Assembly (NCBI GenBank): GCA_015493625.1
Contig: WGCT01000235.1
Span: 1-15,891 of the forward strand
Direction: 5' to 3'
Length of the DNA stretch: 15,891 bases
From: Draconibacterium sp.
Lineage (GTDB): Bacteria; Bacteroidota; Bacteroidia; Bacteroidales; Prolixibacteraceae
Numbering within the stretch: the first letter of the stretch is position 1; every line of letters starts with the position of its first letter. Of the stretch, positions 1 to 7,560 are shown in pieces. Under the pieces are notes generated by a model. The model did no database searches. It had not been told where the DNA came from and saw only the letters and a list, made by a program, of their open reading frames with translations. The translations under genes were made by a program, and so were the position numbers.

Positions 1-158
1 AGCGAGAGCAAAACAATTCCTAAAACATAGTCCCAGTAAAATAGTTCGAAACGCCATGTTTTTCCGGCAAGCTTCTGTGTATTCGACCACGAGCCCCAGC
101 AGAGCATTGTAATAATGCAAAAAATAATTGCGATAGAATAGCTTGAAATTATATACAT
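1..158 (-). CDS. DMT/GRP-type sugar permease, N-terminal fragment (C-terminus off the window)
   Basis: The first 52 residues of an inner-membrane protein are visible; the frame stays open to the left edge. It begins MYIISSYSIAIIFCIITMLC and continues with a W-G-S-W segment, then N-T-Q-K-L and an aromatic stretch around residues 34-43 (TWRFELFYWD) before a second hydrophobic segment from residue 44. This helix pattern and the W-G-(S/T)-W...Q-K motif resemble the 10-helix drug/metabolite-transporter superfamily branch of glucose/ribose/rhamnose uptake permeases (GRP/RhaT-like), usually about 300-340 residues. It starts 21 nt after the stop of the nucleoside hydrolase gene, so the two are probably cotranscribed. 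I infer that it imports ribose or another pentose released by that enzyme. The family call rests on the N-terminus only and the substrate is a guess from context. Confidence 0.72.
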   Translation of the reverse strand, partial: MYIISSYSIAIIFCIITMLCWGSWSNTQKLAGKTWRFELFYWDYVLGIVLLS

Positions 159-179
159 AATTCTGTTTTAATATGATTT

Positions 180-1199
180 TTACCGGTTATTTTTTACCGG
201 TTGGTGCATCATTAATTTATCAATCGTTTCTGTAATCTCCTTTACCGACCTTTTAAAAGTTACATATTTATGATTTCCGGAAGAGTCGTTTTTCCATTCG
301 TTGTGCCCGTCATTAAAAGTAATAAATTGTCCTTTAACACTATTGAAATATGGCGAAATTCCTTTACAGGCAATTAAAACCGCCGTTTCGTCCCAACTCA
401 TTCTTCCGTTTTTGTCTCCTTCGTAAAATGGCAGCGAAATACGGAATACATCTTTTACCGGACTGTTCTGAATGGTTTTATTTTTAACAAGTGGTAATCC
501 TGTTATTATTTTACTCCCAATTTCAAATCCGCTAAAAACAATCGGTGTTGGCCAGTTATCGATAGCATATTTTGAGCTAAGAGAATCTTTTTCAACATTA
601 AATTCTCTGCCTTCAGGAAAAACTCCAGCCATACTTACCAATTGTTTAACTTTTTGGGTAACCAGTTGTTTTCCATTTAATTGGCTGTATTTATCGGCTC
701 CCGATTTTAATAATCCTGCAAGATTTGTAAAAAATCCAACAGTAATTATAATCACACTTTTATCGGGTTGCATACTCAGTTGTTTTCTATAGACATCTAT
801 TGCATTTTTGGCCGATTGGTTGGAGATGTTGTGAGGATATTTATGCACAATTGTGTCGTTCCAGTGTTGCATACAAGGAATAAAAATGCCCTTTCCATAC
901 GGAATACCAATAGCAATATCGGGTTTGCCGAAATAGGTATTTATTACATCTAATGCCGGTGCAAGCAGCGTATCTTTACACGACCCAATTGTTGCAAGAA
1001 TATTTATATATCCGCTGTCGGCAAAAGCGTGTAGCAATGTAATTGCGCCTACATCATCGTAATCGGGTCCAAAATCGGTATCGAAAATTACAGGTACAGG
1101 AGAGCTGCTCCCAATTGAAGCACTCTTTTTGTTGTTGCACGACAATAAGAACACAAGCAGTATAAACAAGTTAAAAGATAAGAGTTTCGTTAGTTTCAT
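180..1199 (-). CDS. Inosine-uridine-type nucleoside N-ribohydrolase, lipoprotein
   Basis: A 339-residue nucleoside hydrolase expected to cut the N-glycosidic bond of ribonucleosides, giving ribose and a base. The N-terminus is a lipoprotein signal ending L-L-S-C (Cys21), so the enzyme is exported, unlike the cytosolic E. coli members. The family's calcium/ribose motif appears as DTDFGPDYDD (residues 40-49), close to the usual DTDxGxDD. T-N-L-A with Asn159 matches the family's G-x-x-T-N-L-A element, E-F-N at 199-201 matches the ribose-binding A-E-F-N motif, and Asp270 in S-W-D-E-T is a candidate for the C-terminal calcium-binding Asp. Length is near the normal 310-340. The gene follows ribokinase and precedes a sugar permease, which fits ribose scavenging. 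Base specificity cannot be read from the sequence. The upstream spacer carries repeat copy 1 and no convincing promoter. Confidence 0.88.
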   Translation of the reverse strand: MKLTKLLSFNLFILLVFLLSCNNKKSASIGSSSPVPVIFDTDFGPDYDDVGAITLLHAFADSGYINILATIGSCKDTLLAPALDVINTYFGKPDIAIGIPYGKGIFIPCMQHWNDTIVHKYPHNISNQSAKNAIDVYRKQLSMQPDKSVIIITVGFFTNLAGLLKSGADKYSQLNGKQLVTQKVKQLVSMAGVFPEGREFNVEKDSLSSKYAIDNWPTPIVFSGFEIGSKIITGLPLVKNKTIQNSPVKDVFRISLPFYEGDKNGRMSWDETAVLIACKGISPYFNSVKGQFITFNDGHNEWKNDSSGNHKYVTFKRSVKEITETIDKLMMHQPVKNNR

Positions 1200-1215
1200 A
1201 AGAATATAAATTAGT

Positions 1216-1317
1216 TAAATTATCAGGGTGAGTAATAAAAAATGTTGTTTCTTAATATACATCTCCTTTTGTAGCCGCTCCTTTAAATTTAACCCCACGG
1301 CAATCCGGGTCTCATTT
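1216..1317 (-). repeat. Intergenic repeat, copy 1 (about 102 bp; partner at 9191-9291)
   Basis: This spacer segment matches 9191-9291 in the same orientation with one 1-nt length difference and roughly 85% identity by hand alignment. The part from 1216 to about 1280 is nearly identical; the last 40 bases carry about 11 differences. It starts 8 nt past the ribokinase stop codon and ends close to the start of the nucleoside hydrolase gene, so it fills most of the 126-nt gap. On the minus strand it contains AAAGGAGATG, which looks like a ribosome-binding site, but the reading frame after it differs between the copies. An imperfect A+T palindrome at 1206-1223 adjoins it and may be a shortened version of the hairpin stem beside copy 2. 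No family is recognised. It could be a REP/MITE-like element, a 3'-end RNA structure or a processing site. Confidence 0.85.
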
Positions 1318-1325
1318 TATAAAAA

Positions 1326-2228
1326 TTAAGATAAGATCTCATTTTTATACGGAGCCGACGATTGCGCTCCTAAACGTGTAACCGAAACAGATGCTGCTTT
1401 GTTGGCAAAATCAACCGCTTTTTCAATATCGAAATCGTTGGCAATTGCAACACAGAGTGCCCCGTTAAAAGTATCGCCGGCAGCAGTTGTGTCTATAGCT
1501 TTTACTTTTGGTGCGGGTATTTGTTTGCAAACAGAATCGGAATAGATAAAAGAGCCCTCCGAACCGCGAGTAATGATAATAATTTCCACACCCTTTTCTC
1601 TTAAAACAAGCGCTGCTTTTTTAGCTGAATTTTCGTTGGTAACTTTAATTCCGGTTAATAATTCGGCTTCGGTTTCGTTGGGTGTAATAATATTTATACA
1701 CTTTAAAAGTCCGGCAGACAATTCTGTTGCGGGTGCAGGGTTCAGAATTACACAAGCTTTTTTTTCTGATGCAATCCGGGCGGCATATTCAACTGTTGAA
1801 ATTGGAATTTCGAGTTGCAGCAATACAATTTCCGATTTCTTTATTTTTAAAAGGGCAGCACCGACATCCGGTTCGGTTAAATTCATATTTGCGCCGGGTG
1901 CTACAACAATACAATTTTCGGCCTTTTTATCAACCGTAATTAAAGCAACACCGCTCGGTTTTTTGTTGTCGGTTAACAAATAAGTTATATCTATTCCTTC
2001 GTTTTCGAAATTCTGAATTGCCTGTTTTCCAAAAATATCGCTGCCTGTTTTCGATACAAAACAAACACGGCCTCCCAGACGAGCCGCTGCAACTGCCTGA
2101 TTTGCTCCTTTCCCTCCGGGATTCATTAAAAATTCGCCACCTAGAATTGTTTCACCGGGAGCTGGAAGATGGTCGGTTTTTACAACCATATCGGTGTTTG
2201 TACTTCCTATTACCAAAATTTTTTTCAT
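1326..2228 (-). CDS. rbsK: Ribokinase (PfkB family)
   Basis: A 300-residue cytoplasmic kinase that phosphorylates D-ribose with ATP to ribose-5-phosphate for the pentose phosphate pathway and nucleotide synthesis. The first PfkB signature is clear: GSTNTDMVV at residues 8-16, then N-P-G-G-K-G-A-N-Q-A at 36-45, both typical of ribokinases. The second signature, DTTAAGDTFNGAL at 246-258, contains the catalytic base Asp252 and the anion-hole glycines. N-P-A-P at 163-166 and TPNETEAELLTG at 182-193 are also ribokinase-like. Length is typical. The start at 2228 is supported by the immediate beta-strand and GSTNTD motif. It lies 70 nt after the GH38 gene with a possible promoter in the gap, and is followed by repeat copy 1 and the nucleoside hydrolase. 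Other pentose or hexose substrates cannot be excluded. Confidence 0.92.
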   Translation of the reverse strand: MKKILVIGSTNTDMVVKTDHLPAPGETILGGEFLMNPGGKGANQAVAAARLGGRVCFVSKTGSDIFGKQAIQNFENEGIDITYLLTDNKKPSGVALITVDKKAENCIVVAPGANMNLTEPDVGAALLKIKKSEIVLLQLEIPISTVEYAARIASEKKACVILNPAPATELSAGLLKCINIITPNETEAELLTGIKVTNENSAKKAALVLREKGVEIIIITRGSEGSFIYSDSVCKQIPAPKVKAIDTTAAGDTFNGALCVAIANDFDIEKAVDFANKAASVSVTRLGAQSSAPYKNEILS

Positions 2229-2259
2229 AAAAATAGTTGTATTACTGAGCTGAAATTTG

Positions 2260-2291
2260 AAAAAGTATAAACAATTTTATTCAACCCAAAA
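2260..2291 (-). promoter_or_regulatory. Candidate Bacteroidota promoter before ribokinase
   Basis: On the minus strand a TTTG (2287-2290) is followed after 19 nt by TACTTTTT (2260-2267). This matches the Bacteroidota pattern TTTG-N19-21-TAnnTTTG except for the last base. It lies 32 nt upstream of the ribokinase start in the 70-nt gap behind GH38, so ribokinase, nucleoside hydrolase and permease could be transcribed apart from the glycosidases. The gap is A+T-rich, so a chance match is possible. Confidence 0.35.
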
Positions 2292-2298
2292 TTTTATC

Positions 2299-5200
2299 TT
2301 AAAAAACAATCCTAAAAAATTTCGATTCAAATGCATCTATTTCCGAAGAGTTATCCTTAACCGGGTCGCCCAAAACATTTACCTGTTGCAGGTTAATTGT
2401 CTCATCCAAAATATTGTTTGTCAGATTGAGTGTAACCTTTTTTCCACCTGTTTCGCGAAGATGAAGAATTGCCGATTTCCCATCAGCGGCAGTAAAAGAG
2501 CTTACCAGCAACACATTATCGGGCCAGCCCGAAATAAACGAATCGCTCCAATTTTTATCTCCTTCACCACCTCCCGGCAATACACGACTTAAAAGAGAAA
2601 TCCGGTTTCCCCATCCAAACTGTGTGGCAGTTATTTGCGAACTGTTTTTGGCACTCGATATTGAATAACTCCACGTAATTCCACCGTGTTGCTCGGCGTT
2701 AAAATTGGTTGTCCAGTAGTTATTCATTGGCCAACCAAAAATATGTGTTGTTTCGGGCAGTGCTCCCGCTATGTACCGGCCGGTATTAATACCGCCAAAC
2801 TGCATCAACGGAATCTCTTTCGAACTCAACATAATTTGCGAACTGCCATTTTTTAAACGGGCGTAATTCTGAACGGTGTTCCAGTCGTTTGCCGAGCCGC
2901 GAATCTGGTCAACCCCTGCACGAATTTCGCCACCCTGCACATCAAAAGCCAGTTCTCCGTTTTCGAGTGCGAACGGAAATGCAATGTAAATTCCTTCGGG
3001 TTTGGTAACCATTTTTTTGTTTATTGAATAGACCAAATCAATCCGTTTCGAAGTATTAAACAACCTGATTTCGAAGGTGTAAGAACCCGGATAATTTGCT
3101 GCTTTTGTATCTCCTTTGAATTTTATTGTGTTCCAAACTTGTCCTTCTGAATAACCATCGAACCAAACCGAATCGAGCGGTTCGCGTGTATAATTTTCCA
3201 GTTTAAACGATACCATTTGTTCCCGGTTATCAAGCAATTCGTAGATAAATTCACCCAGTTTGTATTTTGCATTTTTATCAACCAATTCTTTTTGAAGCTC
3301 TTTGTCGAATATACTTGTAATGGCACCGCGTTTTTCATCAATTTTAATTTTATAAAACCGGTTTTCTATCGTGCTGTTTTCATACTCAACACTCCTGTCT
3401 TTTTCTTGAACAACTTTGTTTTTAATCACATATTTTTTAAAACCGAAAGCCGGAATATCATCCACCCAAATTGCCCAATATGCACCGTCGGAAAACTTTT
3501 CTACGGGTTGTGCTTTTGCTTCATTTCCGTTTTCGTCAACAATTTTAAAGTTTGAATTTTGAGGAATTGTTTGATTATCGATATACGTTGTAATCATTCC
3601 GCCGCGTTTCCAGTTCAATGTATTAAAAACCAGCAACGACGGCTCCTTTTCGCGTTTGTTAAAACTTTGCAACAGTCCCATTGTCTCTTCGCCAATCATT
3701 TTTGCCCGGCGTCCGGCTTCCCATGCGTACGACTCTTTTAATGCGCGCTGCTCCATTGTATTTTCCGAAAATGGCTCGTTAACGCTACCGTGATAACCAA
3801 CGGTGTGCTCGGTATAAAAAAGGAGTGCATTGTTTGCCGCTTCAATCCGGTCTTCTGTTTTGTCGGGCATTTTTGAACCTTGCAGAGCTGCCATTGTTAA
3901 TCCCGAGGCGTTGGCAATTAAATCGGCTTGGGCGGTGCGAACTGTTTCCACTTCGCGTGCTGATGCACCAAATCCGTCAGTCCACCAGTCGGGCCACGCA
4001 CCTTTAATTACCGGAAAATCGTCGCCATATTTTGCTTCCATCTCCTCAAAAAAATCGGAGACAGTGGCGGTTTTTAATTTTGGCCACTCAAACTTTTTGT
4101 TCCACTGTTTTATCATCTCCGATGCCGATGTTGACGGCGGCGAATTATCGGTTAAAAAACCGGAATGTTGAATGGCAATTAAATTGTATTTGTACCCTTT
4201 TTTGTTGAGGTTAATTAAATACGAAAGCAGTTCGTTTTCGAAGGTGTTAAAATCGCCCGATTGGATTTTAAAAACTGTATTCCCATACATATAATGTTCG
4301 GCTCTGAAGGTAAGCAGTCGTTTTCCCGACGGCGATTCCCACCAGAACATGGTAGGCTTATCGAATGCAATTAATGCACGGTGACCGTGTGTTCCCATGT
4401 TTAAATACTTAATTCCAAGGTTGTTGAAATAGTCGTTTAAACACCAGCCAATTCCGTTAACATCATCTTGCATTGCTACTTTTACGGGGAGCTCGTTTTT
4501 TCTAAAATGTTTTATGGATTGTAGCGATGCAGCCAAAATTTGCTCGTCGGGTAGCCCGTCGAAATTAAAATACATCCCCGAAAGTTCGATTCTGCCCTCG
4601 GCAACCCGTCTCTTTAATCGGTCGATCTGCGCTTTAGGCCGGCAACGTAAATATTCGTCAACCGGCCAGGCAGCTTCGCAAGTCCACCGGAATTTTGAAT
4701 TTTCGGGATAGTTGTCGGTATTGTCACAATAGTCGAGTGCATAGTCGATGTACCGTAAATGTTCGGCAAGAATCTCGGTTTGCGGGCGTGTGTAACCAAT
4801 GTCGGTGTGGGTGTGTTGTACAAAATTTACCTGCCATTTTTTTACCGGATTAACAGTTATTTCCCCTTCGTCGATAAAATCTCCTATTTTCAGTTTATAG
4901 CTGATTTGTTTACTTTTTTCTACTTGGGGTAAATTTACTTCTACCTGATTGTATCCAAAATTTACTCGGGTCTCTTTAACTAACTTATTATCTAAGAACA
5001 GTTTTGCTTTTGCCGGTTCGCCAAAATGCAAAATTTCGGCAACTCCAAGTTGGTACTCTTTCCCATTCTCTTTTATAATTGCAGGGAAAGACTTTACCGA
5101 TAATCCCGGATTTACATGAAATTTAAATGTCATGTACCACGAAGATTTATTCATTTCGGCTCCGGTAACTTTAAGTTTTACCGGTTTCCCTTTTTCAATA

Positions 5201-5661
5201 TTTTTAGTGGGGATTTTCAGATAGATAAACCCGTAATTATCTCCATTTTGGTCGGTCATATCTTTCTGAAACGAGAGTGTTGAACCGTCGTCTGCTTCCT
5301 GTTTCCATTGATTTAAACCGTCGGCCCAAAACGAGAATTTTTGTGCACCGTTAATTTGCAAATCGAAACGGGCACGGCCCGGCGAAGAACCCAATCCGGC
5401 AAGCCACACAAACGTTACAAAATCGCTTTTTATTTTTTTAGGAACTACTGCGGTTTCCCACTCCATTGTCGATTTTCCGTTGGTGGCACGAATTAATAAA
5501 CACGCTTTTACAGCGGGGATTGATGAGGTGTAACTAAAATCGTTCCCCGATATCGTTCCGGAATAACCGTTAATTACTGTTGTGTTTGCAAACCCGGGAG
5601 TTTGTGCAAAAACGCCAAATGTAAAAAAGATTAAAAGTGATGTTAAAATTGTAGTTTTCAT
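2299..5661 (-). CDS. GH38-type alpha-mannosidase, exported
   Basis: A 1120-residue exported glycosidase predicted to hydrolyse alpha-mannosidic linkages in a retaining, zinc-dependent reaction. I start it at 5661, giving MKTTILTSLLIFFTFGVFAQ, a clean signal peptide with cleavage after A19; a longer frame to 5739 would bury this signal and run through a promoter-like leader. A beta-rich N-terminal region (about 20-275) precedes the catalytic barrel. HTHTD (283-287) aligns with the family's zinc-binding H-x-H-x-D, Q-D-D at 398-400 supplies the candidate nucleophile Asp, and E-H-T-V-G-Y at 618-623 supplies the last zinc histidine. The remaining ~450 residues are beta-sandwich domains typical of GH38. 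The motifs are divergent from HSHNDPGW-type enzymes, so bond specificity is open. A phosphomannose isomerase gene lies directly upstream. Confidence 0.82.
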   Translation of the reverse strand: MKTTILTSLLIFFTFGVFAQTPGFANTTVINGYSGTISGNDFSYTSSIPAVKACLLIRATNGKSTMEWETAVVPKKIKSDFVTFVWLAGLGSSPGRARFDLQINGAQKFSFWADGLNQWKQEADDGSTLSFQKDMTDQNGDNYGFIYLKIPTKNIEKGKPVKLKVTGAEMNKSSWYMTFKFHVNPGLSVKSFPAIIKENGKEYQLGVAEILHFGEPAKAKLFLDNKLVKETRVNFGYNQVEVNLPQVEKSKQISYKLKIGDFIDEGEITVNPVKKWQVNFVQHTHTDIGYTRPQTEILAEHLRYIDYALDYCDNTDNYPENSKFRWTCEAAWPVDEYLRCRPKAQIDRLKRRVAEGRIELSGMYFNFDGLPDEQILAASLQSIKHFRKNELPVKVAMQDDVNGIGWCLNDYFNNLGIKYLNMGTHGHRALIAFDKPTMFWWESPSGKRLLTFRAEHYMYGNTVFKIQSGDFNTFENELLSYLINLNKKGYKYNLIAIQHSGFLTDNSPPSTSASEMIKQWNKKFEWPKLKTATVSDFFEEMEAKYGDDFPVIKGAWPDWWTDGFGASAREVETVRTAQADLIANASGLTMAALQGSKMPDKTEDRIEAANNALLFYTEHTVGYHGSVNEPFSENTMEQRALKESYAWEAGRRAKMIGEETMGLLQSFNKREKEPSLLVFNTLNWKRGGMITTYIDNQTIPQNSNFKIVDENGNEAKAQPVEKFSDGAYWAIWVDDIPAFGFKKYVIKNKVVQEKDRSVEYENSTIENRFYKIKIDEKRGAITSIFDKELQKELVDKNAKYKLGEFIYELLDNREQMVSFKLENYTREPLDSVWFDGYSEGQVWNTIKFKGDTKAANYPGSYTFEIRLFNTSKRIDLVYSINKKMVTKPEGIYIAFPFALENGELAFDVQGGEIRAGVDQIRGSANDWNTVQNYARLKNGSSQIMLSSKEIPLMQFGGINTGRYIAGALPETTHIFGWPMNNYWTTNFNAEQHGGITWSYSISSAKNSSQITATQFGWGNRISLLSRVLPGGGEGDKNWSDSFISGWPDNVLLVSSFTAADGKSAILHLRETGGKKVTLNLTNNILDETINLQQVNVLGDPVKDNSSEIDAFESKFFRIVF

Positions 5662-5682
5662 ATGATTATAATTGTTTATTTT

Positions 5683-5690
5683 CAAAGGTA
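5683..5690 (-). promoter_or_regulatory. Candidate -7 promoter element before the GH38 gene
   Basis: The minus strand reads TACCTTTG here, an exact match to the Bacteroidota -7 consensus TAnnTTTG, 21 nt upstream of the chosen GH38 start. A matching TTTG at -33 is not seen; the region about 20 nt upstream has only AATG. A promoter that depends on an activator would fit the nearby palindrome at 5722-5737. Confidence 0.42.
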
Positions 5691-5721
5691 TCATATGGAA
5701 CTCGCCCTTATCATTCCCCTG

Positions 5722-5737
5722 TGTGATAAATATCACC
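5722..5737 (-). promoter_or_regulatory. CRP/FNR-like operator palindrome in the GH38 leader
   Basis: The + strand reads TGTGATAAATATCACC, with perfect 6-bp arms GTGATA/TATCAC around AA. It matches the CRP pattern TGTGA-N6-TCACA at nine of ten fixed positions and also contains the TGAT-N4-ATCA core of FNR-type sites. Its centre is about 40 nt upstream of the -7 box at 5683-5690, a location that suits an activator. Whether a Bacteroidota CRP/FNR homologue binds it is inference. Confidence 0.45.
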
Positions 5738-5790
5738 ATGCTCGTTTCATATTTTGAAAATTAAAATCGAAACACAAGATAAGCAATCTG

Positions 5791-7557
5791 CTATTTTACA
5801 AACGCTTTGATAATCCACGCTTCGTTTTCGCCTTTATTAATAATTTTATACGAACCGGCAGCGGCCGGAACAACAAACGTTTCGGCATAATTAAATTGTT
5901 GTTTAGCCCCGTTCTTTGTCTCAACAATTATATGCTCTCCTTCAACCAAACTTAAAACATGGCACCGGTTTTCTGTGCTAACAACCATCTCATTTTTCAA
6001 ATGAATCCGGTGTACATCGTACAAATGATTTTTGTGCGTTGGCAGGTGAAACAGTTCCCAATCCTTTCCCCGTTCAATTAAAGCAGGTTTCGAAATCAGT
6101 TTCTCTTTTACATAGTCTCCTTTTCGTCCAAAGCAGAGGTTGTCCATGCCACGTTGTATATTCATAGGACGTGGTTTGCCATCGAAATCCAATCGCAGCC
6201 AATCGTACATTTTAAAGGTGAAAATATAGGGTGTAGAACTAATTTCGAGTACCAGATTGTTTTTGCCCGACCCATGAATTGTGCCCGGAGGAATCAGGTA
6301 CAAATCGTGCTTTTTTGCCGTATGTTTTTGTACGTATTCTGTAATATCAATTTCCTCCGAATCCTGATAACTTTTTATCAATGCTTTTTCGAATTTCCCA
6401 GGCTGAATATTTTCCTGAAATCCCAAATAAACGTCGGCATTATCTTTTGTGTCGAGAATGTAATAGGTCTCTTCCTGCGTAAAGTTTTCGTTGAAAAATT
6501 GTTTTGTGTAGTTTTTGGTTGGATGGCACTGAATGGAAAGATTCCCCCCGTCGAATGTATCGAGAAAGTCGAAACGAATTGGGAATTCAACTCCAAATTC
6601 ATCAAAAGCTTTTCCTAAAACATTTTTGCCCTCTTGAAACATCAGCGAGTCGAACGACACTTCCAGTACTTTCCCCGAGCTTTCGAAAAGCAGTCCGTTT
6701 TCGGGAACAATCAATTCGAACGACCAGGCATAATTGGGTACGTTTTTATTTAGCCCGTCGATGTTTTTCAGGCACCAGTTGCCGCCCCACGCACCCGGCT
6801 CGAACCACGGCCGTACCCGAAAAACATTTTCGGAAATTCCTTTTAATCCTTGTCGTAAATCATTGCCATTTATCCAGGTAATTTTATCAGGTCGCTGCTC
6901 GTCGGCAACAATATCAATTTTTGGTAAAAGACTTTGTTTGTGTTTGTTTAGCACCACCCAATCGACAAAATAAAACCGTTTGTACATTGGTTTTGGTTCG
7001 CCGGGCTGCGCTGCTCCGAGATTGGTAACCGACTTTGCCCGCGCCCTGAATTGCAGCTCGTTTTTGGGCAGGTCGAAATAAATCAGTATCCCTTCGGAAT
7101 CACTTAATGCTGCACCAATTCCATAAATAATGTTAATGTCTGCATTTCTGTTTAGTTGAAGTTTTTTTAGTCTTTCAGGTTGAAAAAAAACGTTCAGATT
7201 TAAAGTTGTGCGCGTACCAAAAACGGGGTCGTTGCCACCCAAAAACGGTGCAATTAGTTTTTCTATTTCATCTTCCGATTTTAATGCCTGAGCAATATTT
7301 ATCCAGTTGGTTTTTATCCCCTTTTTCTCGAAAACAGCTTGCATGTTTGCTTTAATATTCTCAAAAAATACCCCTTGAAAACCATCGATAATTACTGTTT
7401 TATGCGATTGAATTTTATTTACAAGACTTTCGAACCCGGCAAATATTTTATCGCTCCCCACCGAATGATACGGGTACAACCTGTATTTATTTGCGTGTTC
7501 GTTCTGTGTGCTTTGGGGCATTAAAAACTGGGTGGTATTTCTGTAATTGTCTGTCAT
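5791..7557 (-). CDS. manA: Class I mannose-6-phosphate isomerase with N-terminal kinase-like domain
   Basis: A 588-residue cytoplasmic enzyme predicted to interconvert mannose-6-phosphate and fructose-6-phosphate. The C-terminal part (about 245-588) is the zinc cupin of class I phosphomannose isomerases. EPGAWGGN at 253-260 resembles the P-W-G-G entry motif, Q-C-H-P with Gln343 and His345 gives two zinc ligands, and [10 protein letters not shown] (422-431) carries His428, the third recognisable ligand. The N-terminal ~200 residues resemble a nucleoside-kinase fold with V-I-I-D-G-F-Q-G at 55-62, but the Walker A G-K-S/T is missing, so it is probably not a kinase. This extended form is much longer than the ~390 residues of E. 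coli ManA. It has no signal peptide. Its start lies 3 nt from the stop of the upstream glycosidase, so translation is likely coupled, and it would feed released mannose into glycolysis after phosphorylation elsewhere. Confidence 0.88.
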   Translation of the reverse strand: MTDNYRNTTQFLMPQSTQNEHANKYRLYPYHSVGSDKIFAGFESLVNKIQSHKTVIIDGFQGVFFENIKANMQAVFEKKGIKTNWINIAQALKSEDEIEKLIAPFLGGNDPVFGTRTTLNLNVFFQPERLKKLQLNRNADINIIYGIGAALSDSEGILIYFDLPKNELQFRARAKSVTNLGAAQPGEPKPMYKRFYFVDWVVLNKHKQSLLPKIDIVADEQRPDKITWINGNDLRQGLKGISENVFRVRPWFEPGAWGGNWCLKNIDGLNKNVPNYAWSFELIVPENGLLFESSGKVLEVSFDSLMFQEGKNVLGKAFDEFGVEFPIRFDFLDTFDGGNLSIQCHPTKNYTKQFFNENFTQEETYYILDTKDNADVYLGFQENIQPGKFEKALIKSYQDSEEIDITEYVQKHTAKKHDLYLIPPGTIHGSGKNNLVLEISSTPYIFTFKMYDWLRLDFDGKPRPMNIQRGMDNLCFGRKGDYVKEKLISKPALIERGKDWELFHLPTHKNHLYDVHRIHLKNEMVVSTENRCHVLSLVEGEHIIVETKNGAKQQFNYAETFVVPAAAGSYKIINKGENEAWIIKAFVK

Positions 7558-7560
7558 TAA

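Noticed and set aside
5662..5739. N-terminal extension of the GH38 frame by 26 residues
   Set aside because: The extended protein would place the signal peptide in the interior, and the segment contains the -7-like box and most of the operator palindrome; the Met at 5661 is a far better start.
5741..5775. A+T-rich stem-loop after the isomerase stop codon as a terminator
   Set aside because: Arms such as GTTTC/GAAAC need several bulges, contain almost no G-C pairs and are not followed by a clear T-run on the minus strand.
6154..6618. 154-residue open frame on the + strand
   Set aside because: It is antisense to the catalytic part of the mannose-6-phosphate isomerase gene and has no recognisable motif.
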